Assembly: GCF_013408175.1 (NCBI RefSeq)
Contig: NZ_JACBYW010000003.1
Coordinates: 310,001-374,000 of the forward strand
Reading direction: 5' to 3'
DNA length: 64,000 nucleotides
DNA from: Actinopolyspora biskrensis
Lineage (GTDB): Bacteria > Actinomycetota > Actinomycetes > Mycobacteriales > Pseudonocardiaceae
Shown: positions 36,314 through 43,890 of the stretch, one piece after another
Layout: every line of letters starts with the position of its first letter
How positions within the stretch are numbered: position 1 is the first letter of the stretch
Notes under the pieces: model-generated
What the model was told of the DNA's origin: nothing
Databases searched by the model: none
Seen by the model: only the letters and a program-made list of their open reading frames with translations
Made by a program: the position numbers and the translations under genes

Positions 36314-37441
36314 TCATCGAAGTAGACAGTCCACCAAAACCGGCTCGGGGGCCAGTGACACGCCGAAGGACTCCCGCACACCGGCACGAACTTCACCCGC
36401 GAGAGCGAGCAGGTCGGCGGTGCTCGCCGAGCCGCGGTTGGTCAGCGCCAGGGTGTGCTTGGTGGACAGACCGACCCTGTTCCCCGGCCCGGCATAGCCT
36501 CTGGTGAACCCGGCCCGCTCGATCAACCAGGCCGCGGACAACTTCGTGTCCCCCGTTGGGGTGGAGTAGCGGGGAATACGCTGTTCACCGACCCGCTCTC
36601 CGATGACACGCAGCACCTCGGGCAACCGCCCGGCGCCGACGATCGGGTTGGTGAAGAACGAACCCGCGCTCCACGTGTCGTGGTCGAACTCGTCGAGGAC
36701 CATGCCCTTGGAGCGCCGCAGCGCGAGCACGGCATCGCGCACCCGCTCCGCCGCGACCCGCTCACCGGCGTCCGCTCCGAGGCTCTCGGCCAGCTCCCCG
36801 TAACGGACCGGCTCGGAGAGCCCGTCCGCGCGCAGTCGCAGGCGGACACGCAGCACCACGGCCGCGTCGGTGTGCTTGAGCACACTCGTGCGGTAGGCCA
36901 GCCCGAGCTCGGCGGCGGGAGCCGTGCGGACCTCGCCGGTGACGCGGTCGAGCAGGTCCACCGAGATCAGCCTCTCGGAGATCTCGACCCCGTAGGCCCC
37001 CACGTTCTGGACCGGTGTGGCCCCGGTCAGCCCCGGGATCCCCGAAAGGCACTCCAGCCCGCCCAGACCGCGTCGCACGCTGTCGGCCACGACCTCGTCC
37101 CAGTTCTCCCCCGCCTCGGCCGTCAGGCACACGGTGTCCTCGGAGAGCCGCTCGTAGCGCAGCCCCGTGGTGGCCACGCGCACCACCCGGCCCTCGAAGC
37201 CCTCGTCGGGGACGACCAGGTTCGAACCGCCGCCGAGCACCAGCAGGCGGGTCCCCGAGCCGTCCGCGGCACGCACCCGCTCGACGAGCTCGTCCGCGCT
37301 CCCGGCGGTGATCAGCTCCGCCGCGGGGCCACCGAGGCGGAGCGTGGTGTGGCGGGCCAGCGAGCGGGCGTCCCCGGCGGGGGCTCCGCCTGCGGGACCG
37401 GGACGGTCCACACCGCCGACGACGGCCTCGCCCTCGGACAT
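36314..37441 (-). CDS. murB: UDP-N-acetylenolpyruvoylglucosamine reductase MurB
   Basis: The second committed step of peptidoglycan precursor synthesis, reducing UDP-GlcNAc-enolpyruvate with NADPH and FAD. 375 residues: HTTLRLGGPAAELI, the FAD motif LVLGGGSNLVVPDEGF, GLSGIP-type VECLSGIPGLTGATPVQNVGA (in part), then SAGSFFTNP with the catalytic serine, and KLSAAWLIERAGF. The N-terminal start is uncertain between ATG 37441 and an in-frame GTG 15 bases upstream. It is divergent from the DUF2505 gene with only 40 bases between. M. tuberculosis murB is Rv0482. Confidence 0.95.
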   Translation of the reverse strand: MSEGEAVVGGVDRPGPAGGAPAGDARSLARHTTLRLGGPAAELITAGSADELVERVRAADGSGTRLLVLGGGSNLVVPDEGFEGRVVRVATTGLRYERLSEDTVCLTAEAGENWDEVVADSVRRGLGGLECLSGIPGLTGATPVQNVGAYGVEISERLISVDLLDRVTGEVRTAPAAELGLAYRTSVLKHTDAAVVLRVRLRLRADGLSEPVRYGELAESLGADAGERVAAERVRDAVLALRRSKGMVLDEFDHDTWSAGSFFTNPIVGAGRLPEVLRVIGERVGEQRIPRYSTPTGDTKLSAAWLIERAGFTRGYAGPGNRVGLSTKHTLALTNRGSASTADLLALAGEVRAGVRESFGVSLAPEPVLVDCLLR

Positions 37442-37481
37442 CGAACTGGAGGTCACGGTCGTCAACGGTAACCTGCGACGC

Positions 37482-38045
37482 ATGACACGCCGCATCGAGC
37501 ACCGCAGCACGTCGCACCGGCCTGCGAGGCACATCCACGCGGCGCTCGTCGACACCGACTACCTCCGGGCCAGGCTCACCGAGCTCGGCGGCGACGTGGC
37601 CGAGCTGGTGTCCCACTCCGCCACCGAGGACGGAGTGCACTTCCGGACCCGCCAGCGGATTCCCGATCGGGACCTGCCCGCGGTGCTGCGCCCCGTACTT
37701 CCCGGGAGCACGCTCCTGGAGCGCAGCGAGACGTGGCGCGAGCGGGATCCCGAGCACTTCACCGGCGAGGTCGCCGCCATGCTGCGCGGGGTTCCCGGTT
37801 CCGTGACGGCCTCCCTGTGGTTGCGTGACCTGGAGGAGGAGCACAACGGAGACGCGGAACCCACCGCAGGAGAGCCGGAGGTGGAGAAGCTCCCGGACGT
37901 CAGCGAGTTCCTGCTGCAGGGTGAGATCCGGGTGAAACTGCCGCTGCTCGCCGACAAACCGGAGGAACTGCTCGAGAGGTGGGTGCGGACCCTGATCGAG
38001 CAGGAATGCGAGTTCACCCACCGTTGGCTCTCCGGAGTTCGCTGA
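37482..38045 (+). CDS. DUF2505 family protein
   Basis: 187 residues from ATG 37482 (starts TRRIEHRSTSHRPARHIHAA). DUF2505 proteins have a START/lipocalin-like beta-rich fold; the visible pattern is TDYLRARLTELGGDVAELVS, VHFRTRQRIPDRDLPAVLRP and GEIRVKLPLLADKPEELLER. Function unknown. Its place, divergent to murB, is shared with Rv0481c of M. tuberculosis. Repeat copy F fills the space after its stop. Confidence 0.82.
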   Translation: MTRRIEHRSTSHRPARHIHAALVDTDYLRARLTELGGDVAELVSHSATEDGVHFRTRQRIPDRDLPAVLRPVLPGSTLLERSETWRERDPEHFTGEVAAMLRGVPGSVTASLWLRDLEEEHNGDAEPTAGEPEVEKLPDVSEFLLQGEIRVKLPLLADKPEELLERWVRTLIEQECEFTHRWLSGVR

Positions 38046-38130
38046 CCGGGCCGTCGCAGGTGGTTGCGTGGCGAAACCTCTCGCGGTCCCGTGAGCGGGC
38101 ACCCCGGCACCGGGTAGCCACCTCCGGGAG
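38046..38130 (+). repeat. Dispersed 3'-end hairpin repeat, copy F (shortened)
   Basis: Exactly fills the 85 bases between the two convergent genes ending at 38045 and 38131. It carries GTGGTTGCGTGGCGAAACC, CCTCTCGCGGTCCCGTGAG and CACCGGGTAGCCACC, all recognisable in copy E, and lacks the second half. Confidence 0.68.
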
Positions 38131-38688
38131 TCACCCCTCCGTGGTGGAGTCGAGCCCGGCCAGGACTTCGGCGTTGGCCAGCTCGGCGAGCACCTCGCCC
38201 GCGACGACGATCTTGCCCGAGCGCAGGCCGCTGCCGACCACGACCGCCGGGGAGTTCGCCACCGCCTCGTCCAGCAGCACCGGCCACTCGGACGGCAGCC
38301 CGAACGGGGTGATCCCGCCGTAGGCCATGCCGGTCTCGTGCACCGTCTCCTCCTGCGGAGCGAAGGACGCCTTGCGCACGTCCAGCCTGCGCCGCACCGC
38401 CCCGTTGACGTCGACCTTCCCGGTCGCCAGCACCAGGCAGGCCGCCCTGCGCCGCTCGCCGGAGCGCCTTCCCGTGGTGATCACGCAGTTGGCCGAGGCA
38501 GCCGGGGGAACACCGTACCGCGCGCAGAAGACCGCCGTGTCCGCGAATCCCGGATCGATCTCGGCCACTCCCACCCGTTCCGGGGAGTCCGACATCAGCA
38601 CCGACTCGGCCACCGGCCCGGCCAGCAGATCGAGCCGTTCGGGAGCGGGGCGCACGTCGAGGCTCGGGGAGATCTCCCACTCGGACAT
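38131..38688 (-). CDS. YbaK/EbsC aminoacyl-tRNA deacylase family protein
   Basis: 185 residues with the YbaK editing-domain fold: VLMSDSPERVGVAEID, NCVITTGRRSGERRRAACLV, RKASFAPQEETVHETGMAYG and GGITPFGLP, where the conserved glycine-rich segment forms the deacylation pocket. Such proteins clear mischarged tRNA (for example Cys-tRNAPro); the specificity is not deducible. It is convergent with DUF2505 and follows the alpha/beta hydrolase gene on the same strand. Confidence 0.86.
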   Translation of the reverse strand: MSEWEISPSLDVRPAPERLDLLAGPVAESVLMSDSPERVGVAEIDPGFADTAVFCARYGVPPAASANCVITTGRRSGERRRAACLVLATGKVDVNGAVRRRLDVRKASFAPQEETVHETGMAYGGITPFGLPSEWPVLLDEAVANSPAVVVGSGLRSGKIVVAGEVLAELANAEVLAGLDSTTEG

Positions 38689-38717
38689 GTCGGGAGCATA
38701 CGCGGCGCCGCCGTGCG

Positions 38718-39515
38718 TCAGGAGTTCAGGAAGCCACTCAGCGAACCACGCAACTCCGCCCGGTGCGTCAGCATCGGCGCCACCGAGTCGAACAGTTCGA
38801 GCCTGCCCTCCGGCAGAGCGGCGGCGAGCTGCTCGGCCACCTCGGAGTCGTGCAGCGGGTCGGCGGTCGCGCCCAGCACGAGGACGGGGGACGGAACGGC
38901 GGCCAGCGCGGACCGGTCGGCGAGCGGCGCCCGGTGCGGCAGCGTCTCGAGGGCCGCCCCGAGTCGCAGCAAGGTGGAGCTGCGCTGCTCGACGTACTCA
39001 CCGACCCCGGTTCCCTCCGGGAGCCCCCGGCCGACGAGTTCGCGCAACCGGGCTCCTCCGTCCGCGGAGGCCGCCCGCACCCCGGAGGAGAGCCGTTCGA
39101 ACACCTCGGTGACCGCGCCGCCCCTGGGCCGGTCGACGGCGGCGGGGAGCAGCAGGGCCAACCGCTCGAAACGCCGGGGGTGCTCGGCGATGATCCGGGT
39201 CAGCGCGCCCGCTCCCAGCGAGACGCCGACCGCCCGCTCCGCGCCGACCAGGTCGGCCACTTCCAGCACGTCGGCGGCCACGTTCCCGTAGTCCCAGTAG
39301 TCCTCGTCCGGGTCGGCGGCCGCACCGTGTCCCGGCAGGGTGAGCACCACCCTCGTGCCGCGCACGCCGGAAGCCGGGATGCGGGCCTCGCCCTCCGTCG
39401 CTCCGAGGCCGTGAGCCACGAGCGTGACGGGGGAGCCGCTGCCGTGGACACGCCACCTGGTGCCCGAGGGCAGCACCCGGAGGTCCGCCTCGGGTGCCTC
39501 GCTGTGCCTGCGCAC
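38718..39515 (-). CDS. Alpha/beta hydrolase
   Basis: 265 residues from GTG 39515, which shares one base with the DUF2516 stop (TAGTG). The nucleophile elbow is VGVSLGAGALTRII (Ser), the acid is in LVLGATADPLHD, and the likely catalytic His is in MLTHRAELRGSL near the C-terminus. The oxyanion region is VAHGLGATEGE. Substrate unknown. It looks like an operon partner of the DUF2516 protein; longer frames reaching 39770 overlap that gene and are rejected. Confidence 0.83.
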   Translation of the reverse strand: MRRHSEAPEADLRVLPSGTRWRVHGSGSPVTLVAHGLGATEGEARIPASGVRGTRVVLTLPGHGAAADPDEDYWDYGNVAADVLEVADLVGAERAVGVSLGAGALTRIIAEHPRRFERLALLLPAAVDRPRGGAVTEVFERLSSGVRAASADGGARLRELVGRGLPEGTGVGEYVEQRSSTLLRLGAALETLPHRAPLADRSALAAVPSPVLVLGATADPLHDSEVAEQLAAALPEGRLELFDSVAPMLTHRAELRGSLSGFLNS

Positions 39516-39802
39516 TACCAGGAGCTGCCCTTCTGCACCTCGAGGACTCTCGGCCGCACGTCGACGATGTAGACCAGAGCGGCGACGACACCGGCGATCC
39601 AGAAGATGGTCATGGGACCACCACGCATGAGGATCAGGATCAGAGCTCCCGCCCCGGTTATCCCGAGCCAGACGGGTTTGGACATCTTGTCCGCCGCCGT
39701 GAACGCGTCGGCCCGCTGCATCGCTGCGTGCACGAAGGCGTACACCCCGAGCGGTATGCCCGCCATCCACAGAACGGTAACGATCACCTGAGCGAGTAGC
39801 AC
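39515..39802 (-). CDS. DUF2516 family membrane protein
   Basis: 95 residues with three hydrophobic segments (VIVTVLWMAGIPLGVYAFVH; WLGITGAGALILILM; FWIAGVVAALVYIVDV). The GTG at 39802 places the first helix at the N-terminus. M. tuberculosis Rv0476 is a similar small membrane protein directly after hbhA, as here. Function unknown. Confidence 0.82.
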   Translation of the reverse strand: MLLAQVIVTVLWMAGIPLGVYAFVHAAMQRADAFTAADKMSKPVWLGITGAGALILILMRGGPMTIFWIAGVVAALVYIVDVRPRVLEVQKGSSW

Positions 39803-39869
39803 AGCACCCAGGGTACGTGTTCGTGGCGCGCAGTGGTGCTCCGTTCCGGTCGGCAGGACGACCGGCCGG

Positions 39870-39959
39870 CGGAACCTCCCCGCCCGCTCGCGCCGCGGCT
39901 CGTCGACATCCTCCGGGGCTGATCCCCGTTCGGAACCTCCCCGCCCGCTCGCGCCGCGG
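39870..39959. repeat. 29-base direct repeat, two copies
   Basis: The identical 29-base unit, starting CGGAACCTCCCCGCCCGC, occurs at 39870-39898 and 39931-39959, 61 bases apart start to start. Its first half resembles the CGGAACCTCTCGCGG piece of the dispersed repeat family, so it may derive from that. Confidence 0.7.
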
Positions 39960-39963
39960 GGGT

Positions 39964-39989
39964 CGTTTCGGCGCCGCCGCGCCGAAACG
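39964..39989 (-). terminator. Hairpin behind the HBHA-like gene
   Basis: Perfect 10-base arms (CGTTTCGGCG with CGCCGAAACG) around CCGCCG, about 55 bases after the stop at 40043. Confidence 0.7.
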
Positions 39990-40042
39990 CCCGGGATCCG
40001 CGAGGAGACCTCCGTCGGCGGCTCCGTGTTCGGGAGTTCCGT

Positions 40043-40765
40043 TCAGCTGTCCGACTGCTCGCGATCACCGGAGCCGGACTCGCCGGTGGATCCGCCCTTC
40101 TTCGCGGCGGAGCTCCGGGCGGCCGTCCTGCGCGCGGTGCTCCGCGTCTCGGAAGCCGCCTGCTTGCCCGCCTCGCGGACGCTGTCCGAGGCCTCGGCCG
40201 CGGCGGAAGCCGCGCGGTCCCCGGCCTCGTTCACCTTTTCGGCCGTCTCCTCGGCCACGTTCTCGGTGGTGCGGGCGGCCTTCTCCCCGAAAGAACGGGT
40301 GGTGGTGCTCACCTTTCCGAGCACGTCGTCGGCCACTTCCCAGGCCCCGTCGACGACCTCCTCGACGCGGTGCTGGGCCTGCCCGACCTGGTCCCTGGTG
40401 CGCTGGACTTCCGGCCGGGTGCGGAGCTGTTCCAGGGTCCGCTCGCCGCGTTCCCCGCAGTATCCGTACACCTGCACCGCCGAGTCGCGGTAGTGGTCGA
40501 GCAGCTTCCTCAGCTCGCCGGAACGCAGCCTGTCGCGCAGCTCGCCCAGGTCCGAGGGAGTTCCGGCGGTGCTCTCGCGGGCCGCGTTCGCGCAGTCCGA
40601 GATCTGGTCGCGCACCCGCTGCGCCGTCTCGGCCACGGCGTGCGCCGCGATGTCGCCCGCTCCCAGCGCCGCGACCAACGGGCCCCGTGCCTGCTGGTAA
40701 GCGGTCTCGGCGACCTTGCCCGCCTGCAGGCGCACCCGTCGCAGATCCTCGTGCCGCGTGTTCAT
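40043..40765 (-). CDS. HBHA-like (heparin-binding haemagglutinin-type) protein
   Basis: 240 residues. The N-terminal two thirds are helical and likely coiled-coil: DLRRVRLQAGKVAETAYQQA, RLRSGELRKLLDHYRDSAVQ, TTENVAEETAEKVNEAGDRA. The C-terminal 50 residues are rich in Ala, Ser, Arg and Lys (TARRTAARSSAAKKGG), shorter and less lysine-dense than the heparin-binding tail of M. tuberculosis HBHA (Rv0475). The order XRE regulator, HBHA, DUF2516 is kept. Role here is unknown; lipid binding or cell-surface function is the likely common theme. Confidence 0.75.
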   Translation of the reverse strand: MNTRHEDLRRVRLQAGKVAETAYQQARGPLVAALGAGDIAAHAVAETAQRVRDQISDCANAARESTAGTPSDLGELRDRLRSGELRKLLDHYRDSAVQVYGYCGERGERTLEQLRTRPEVQRTRDQVGQAQHRVEEVVDGAWEVADDVLGKVSTTTRSFGEKAARTTENVAEETAEKVNEAGDRAASAAAEASDSVREAGKQAASETRSTARRTAARSSAAKKGGSTGESGSGDREQSDS

Positions 40766-40770
40766 CTAGC

Positions 40771-41226
40771 TCACTCCTCGAATTCGGATCCAACCGCTTC
40801 GGCGGGCACCGTGGTCACACCGTCCGCCCCCTTCTCGGAGGCAACCGCTTCGGTACCGGGTCGGTTCTCACGGCGGAACGAAGCGTGGATGTCGAGCAGG
40901 GCCTGCTTCTGCCGTTCGCTGAGTTCGGTGTCGGCGAGTATCGCCTCGGCGACCGGTCCCCCCGAGCGGGGTTCCATGATTCCGGCCTGTACGTACAGGG
41001 CCTCGGCAGAGATCCGCAGCGCCTTGGCGATCTGCTGCAGGATCTCGGCACTCGGTCTGCGCAGTCCGCGTTCCACCTGGCTCAGGTACGGATTGGACAC
41101 GCCCGCGCGCTTCGCCAACTGGCGCAACGAGATCTGGGCCGTGTCGCGCTGTGCCCTGATGTAGCTGCCCAGGTCGGTCACGGCCCGATTGACGACCCCG
41201 TTGACCGAACGATCCGTACGCCCCAC
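40771..41226 (-). CDS. XRE-family transcriptional regulator
   Basis: 151 residues, helix-turn-helix in the first half: LGSYIRAQRDTAQISLRQLA, then KRAGVSNPYLSQVERGLRRP and AEILQQIAKALRISAEALYV. The C-terminal part resembles Rv0474, the neighbour of hbhA in M. tuberculosis. GTG 41226 has AGGTGG upstream; a shorter start at GTG 41181 is possible. It probably regulates the adjacent HBHA-like gene (5-base gap) and itself, perhaps through the repeats at 41252-41277. Confidence 0.85.
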   Translation of the reverse strand: MGRTDRSVNGVVNRAVTDLGSYIRAQRDTAQISLRQLAKRAGVSNPYLSQVERGLRRPSAEILQQIAKALRISAEALYVQAGIMEPRSGGPVAEAILADTELSERQKQALLDIHASFRRENRPGTEAVASEKGADGVTTVPAEAVGSEFEE

Positions 41227-41251
41227 GTTTCAGCCACCTCTCACCGACCAC

Positions 41252-41277
41252 GCTAACAGCATTGCTAACTGTTGCAA
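41252..41277. promoter_or_regulatory. Candidate operator upstream of the XRE gene
   Basis: GCTAACAG and GCTAACTG in direct repeat, 12 bases apart, overlap the inverted pairs AACAG/CTGTT and TTGC/GCAA. It lies 26 bases before the start of the regulator gene, in AT-richer sequence than its surroundings. Confidence 0.42.
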
Positions 41278-41330
41278 GCAGTCAGTTTGCACTCTTCCGG
41301 GGGACAGGAACACCGGAACCGCCCCGGGGA

Positions 41331-41726
41331 TCACCAGCACAGGCAGAACGGGTGCCCGGCCGGATCCGCGTAGACCCGGAAGTTCGACTCCTGCTTGTCC
41401 GCGGGCTGCGGCAACCGGGCCGCCCCGACGGCCCCGGCGAGCGACTCCGCCTCCTCCGCGCCGTCGACGCGCAGATCCAGATGGGCCTGCTGCGGAGCCC
41501 CGCCCGGCCACCGCGGCGGCGTGTGGTCGGCGACGCGCTGGAAGGCCAGGCGCGCCCCACCGAGCGGATCGGCCAGTTCCACCCAGTCCTCGTCGGAGTC
41601 CGCCTCGGAAACGGCCCAGTCCAGCAACCGTCCGTAGAAGCGGGCCAACTCGCGGGGATCGGGGCAATCCAGCACGAAGGCGAGCGGGCGCGACGCGGGC
41701 GAGCCCGCGGGAACACCTTCCGTCAT
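41331..41726 (-). CDS. VOC-superfamily (glyoxalase/bleomycin-resistance-like) protein
   Basis: 131 residues with the two paired beta-alpha-beta-beta-beta modules of the family: LAFVLDCPDPRELARFYGRL and HLDLRVDGAEEAESLAGAVG, ending NFRVYADPAGHPFCLCW. Metal-ligand positions seem partly kept (His, Glu). ATG 41726 is favoured over GTG 41729 because of the upstream GGAGAG. Function may be detoxification or resistance; not determinable. Confidence 0.82.
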   Translation of the reverse strand: MTEGVPAGSPASRPLAFVLDCPDPRELARFYGRLLDWAVSEADSDEDWVELADPLGGARLAFQRVADHTPPRWPGGAPQQAHLDLRVDGAEEAESLAGAVGAARLPQPADKQESNFRVYADPAGHPFCLCW

Positions 41727-41829
41727 CACGACTCTCCATAACCACTGAAAAAGTTTTGACAGTTATCAATGTGTGAGTCTCTCCCGATAACCACGTAGAG
41801 GCAAGCCGTTTCTGCCCTACGATGGGCAT

Positions 41830-42387
41830 GTGAACAGCAAAGCCGTCGCAGCCGTCGCGCCGAACGGGCTATCAGCGGCAGCGTCCGAGCCCGTCGGGCC
41901 CGACACGGAACAGGACATCGACCTTCTGCTGGCGTTCCTCAACACCACTGACACCGAGACGGGCACGGACGTGCTCCTGGACGCGGAACAGTGGCAGCAA
42001 TGGTGCTTGGAGCACACCGGGCAGGCTTCCGTCGACACGGCAGCCGCACGCGAGATCCGCGATCTCATGCGCACGTCGGTCAGCTGTGGCCCGGTGACCG
42101 CTCCCCGGAGCACACCCCCGAGCACCGCACAGTGGCCGGTGCACGTGCGCCTGGAGGACGGTATTCCGATAACCTCCGGCAACGACTCGCTCGGCGTCGT
42201 ACTGGCAGCGGCCTCCCGGATCGCCATCACCGGCCGCTGGCACCGCATCAAGATCTGTCCCGCGACGAACTGCCTGCGGGCCTTCTACGACCGTTCCAGA
42301 AACCGCTCGCGCACCTGGTGCTCGATGCGCGTGTGCGGCAACAGGGAGAAAGCGCGCTCCTGGAGGGAACGGCACGCCCCGCACTGA
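41830..42387 (+). CDS. CGNR zinc-finger transcriptional regulator
   Basis: 185 residues. The C-terminal 45 residues are the CGNR zinc finger: cysteines in KICPATNCLRAFYD, WCSMRVCGNREKARSWRER. The N-terminal half is the ABATE-like ligand domain (LLLAFLNTTDTETGTDVLLD). Such proteins act as one-component transcription regulators in actinobacteria. Divergent from the VOC gene, so they may form a regulator-target pair; the intergenic space (41730-41829) carries AT-rich sequence including TTGACAGTTATC. Confidence 0.84.
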   Translation: MNSKAVAAVAPNGLSAAASEPVGPDTEQDIDLLLAFLNTTDTETGTDVLLDAEQWQQWCLEHTGQASVDTAAAREIRDLMRTSVSCGPVTAPRSTPPSTAQWPVHVRLEDGIPITSGNDSLGVVLAAASRIAITGRWHRIKICPATNCLRAFYDRSRNRSRTWCSMRVCGNREKARSWRERHAPH

Positions 42388-42426
42388 CGTGGCGGAGAGC
42401 GTCGGCGCGGACGGCCGCTCGGCCGT

Positions 42427-43689
42427 TCACGACAGCAGGTGCGTCGCAGTGTGAATGGCCAAACCGGCCAACGCGCCGACGACCGTCCCGTTGATCCTGA
42501 TGAACTGCAGGTCACGTCCCACGTGGAGTTCGATCTTGTCGGACGCCTCGGAGGCGTCCCACCGCTCGACGGTGTCGGTGATCAGCGTGGTCAGCTCCGA
42601 GCGGTAGTGCGTGACCACGTAGCGGGCCGCCTCGCGCAGCCAGCCGTCCACCTTCTCCCGCAGCTCAGGCTCGGCCGCGAGGCGCCCCCCGAAGGAGCGC
42701 AGCCCTTCCCGGACCCGCGTACGCAGCTCACTGTCCGGGTCCTCCGCCGCCTCGAGGAACATCCGCTTGGCCGTGGTCCACGCGGACCCCAGCAGGTTCC
42801 GGACCTCGGGGTGCTCCAGGATCTGGTGCTTGATCCGGTCCGCCCTGGCCATGGTCACCGGGTCCTCGCGCAGATCGGTCGCGAACTCGATCAGGAAACG
42901 GTCGACCGCGGCACGCATCCGGTGCTCGGGGTCGGTCTTGACCGCCCAGGCGAAGGCCAGCACCTCGCTGTAGACCCTGTCCGCCACCATCGAATCGAAG
43001 AAACGCGGTGACCAGGAGGGGGAGCGCTGGTTGACCACGCGCGAAACCGTCTCGTAGTTGTCCCGGACCCACTCGTAGGCGCGATCGCACACCAGATCGA
43101 CCAGCCCCCGGTGCGAGCCGTCCTCGAAGACCCGCCCGAGGATCCGCCCCAGCGGAGGCCCCCAGGGCTGGTCCACGACCTTCCGCAGCACGGCCTGCTC
43201 CAGCACCTGACGCACGTCCTCGTCCCGAAGCACCTGAACGGCACCGCGCGCCGCTGCCGCGAGCTCGGTGGTGGCCCGCTCCGCGTTGTCCCGGTCCGCC
43301 AGCCACTCGCCCGCCCTGCGGGCGATCCCGGCGCGGTCCAGCTTGTCGACCACCACCTGCTCGGACAGGAAGTTGCCGCCCACGAAGTCACCGAGGTTCC
43401 GCCCGAGGGCGTTCTTGCGCGTGGGGATGATCGCCGTGTGCGGGATCGGAAGCCCCAGCGGCCTGCGGAACAACGCGGTCACCGCGAACCAGTCGGCGAG
43501 CGCTCCGACCATGCCCGCCTCGGCGGCGGCGTTCACGTAACCGACCCACACCGGAGCCGCACCGGCCTGCCACCAGCTGGTGAGCACGTAGATCAACGCT
43601 GCCAGCAGGAACAACCCGGTGGCCAGCGATTTCATCCGGCGCAGGGAACGCTCGCGGACGAGTTCGGCTGCCGACGACGCTTGCGACAC
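42427..43689 (-). CDS. DUF445 family membrane protein
   Basis: 420 residues from GTG 43689 (the longer frame to 43746 lacks sense). DUF445 proteins have two N-terminal helices (LATGLFLLAALIYVLTSWWQ; GYVNAAAEAGMVGALADWFA) and a helix near the C-terminus (INGTVVGALAGLAIHTATHL), with a long helical middle. The signature FRRPLGLPIPHTAIIPTRKN is present. The role is unknown; an intermembrane or structural function was proposed for relatives. Confidence 0.85.
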   Translation of the reverse strand: MSQASSAAELVRERSLRRMKSLATGLFLLAALIYVLTSWWQAGAAPVWVGYVNAAAEAGMVGALADWFAVTALFRRPLGLPIPHTAIIPTRKNALGRNLGDFVGGNFLSEQVVVDKLDRAGIARRAGEWLADRDNAERATTELAAAARGAVQVLRDEDVRQVLEQAVLRKVVDQPWGPPLGRILGRVFEDGSHRGLVDLVCDRAYEWVRDNYETVSRVVNQRSPSWSPRFFDSMVADRVYSEVLAFAWAVKTDPEHRMRAAVDRFLIEFATDLREDPVTMARADRIKHQILEHPEVRNLLGSAWTTAKRMFLEAAEDPDSELRTRVREGLRSFGGRLAAEPELREKVDGWLREAARYVVTHYRSELTTLITDTVERWDASEASDKIELHVGRDLQFIRINGTVVGALAGLAIHTATHLLS

Positions 43690-43890
43690 CCCACGATTCT
43701 GACAGCGCGCCCCGAGCGCGGAGCCCGGCCGCACCCGCTCCCGCAACGTGGGAGGCCGCTACTCGACGTGCCCTCCAGAGCAGCAAGGCGCCGACTCACG
43801 TGACGGCCGGCCGACCAGCCACGCGAAGCTCCGTCACGAGCCGCGAAGCCCTACTATGCAACCGCGGAGCGGCCGCATAAGGTTCACCGC

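Noticed and set aside
41732-41792. Direct repeats CTCTCCATAACC / CTCTCCCGATAACC between VOC and CGNR genes
   Set aside because: The first copy includes the VOC ribosome binding site (GGAGAG on the minus strand), so the repeat may be incidental.
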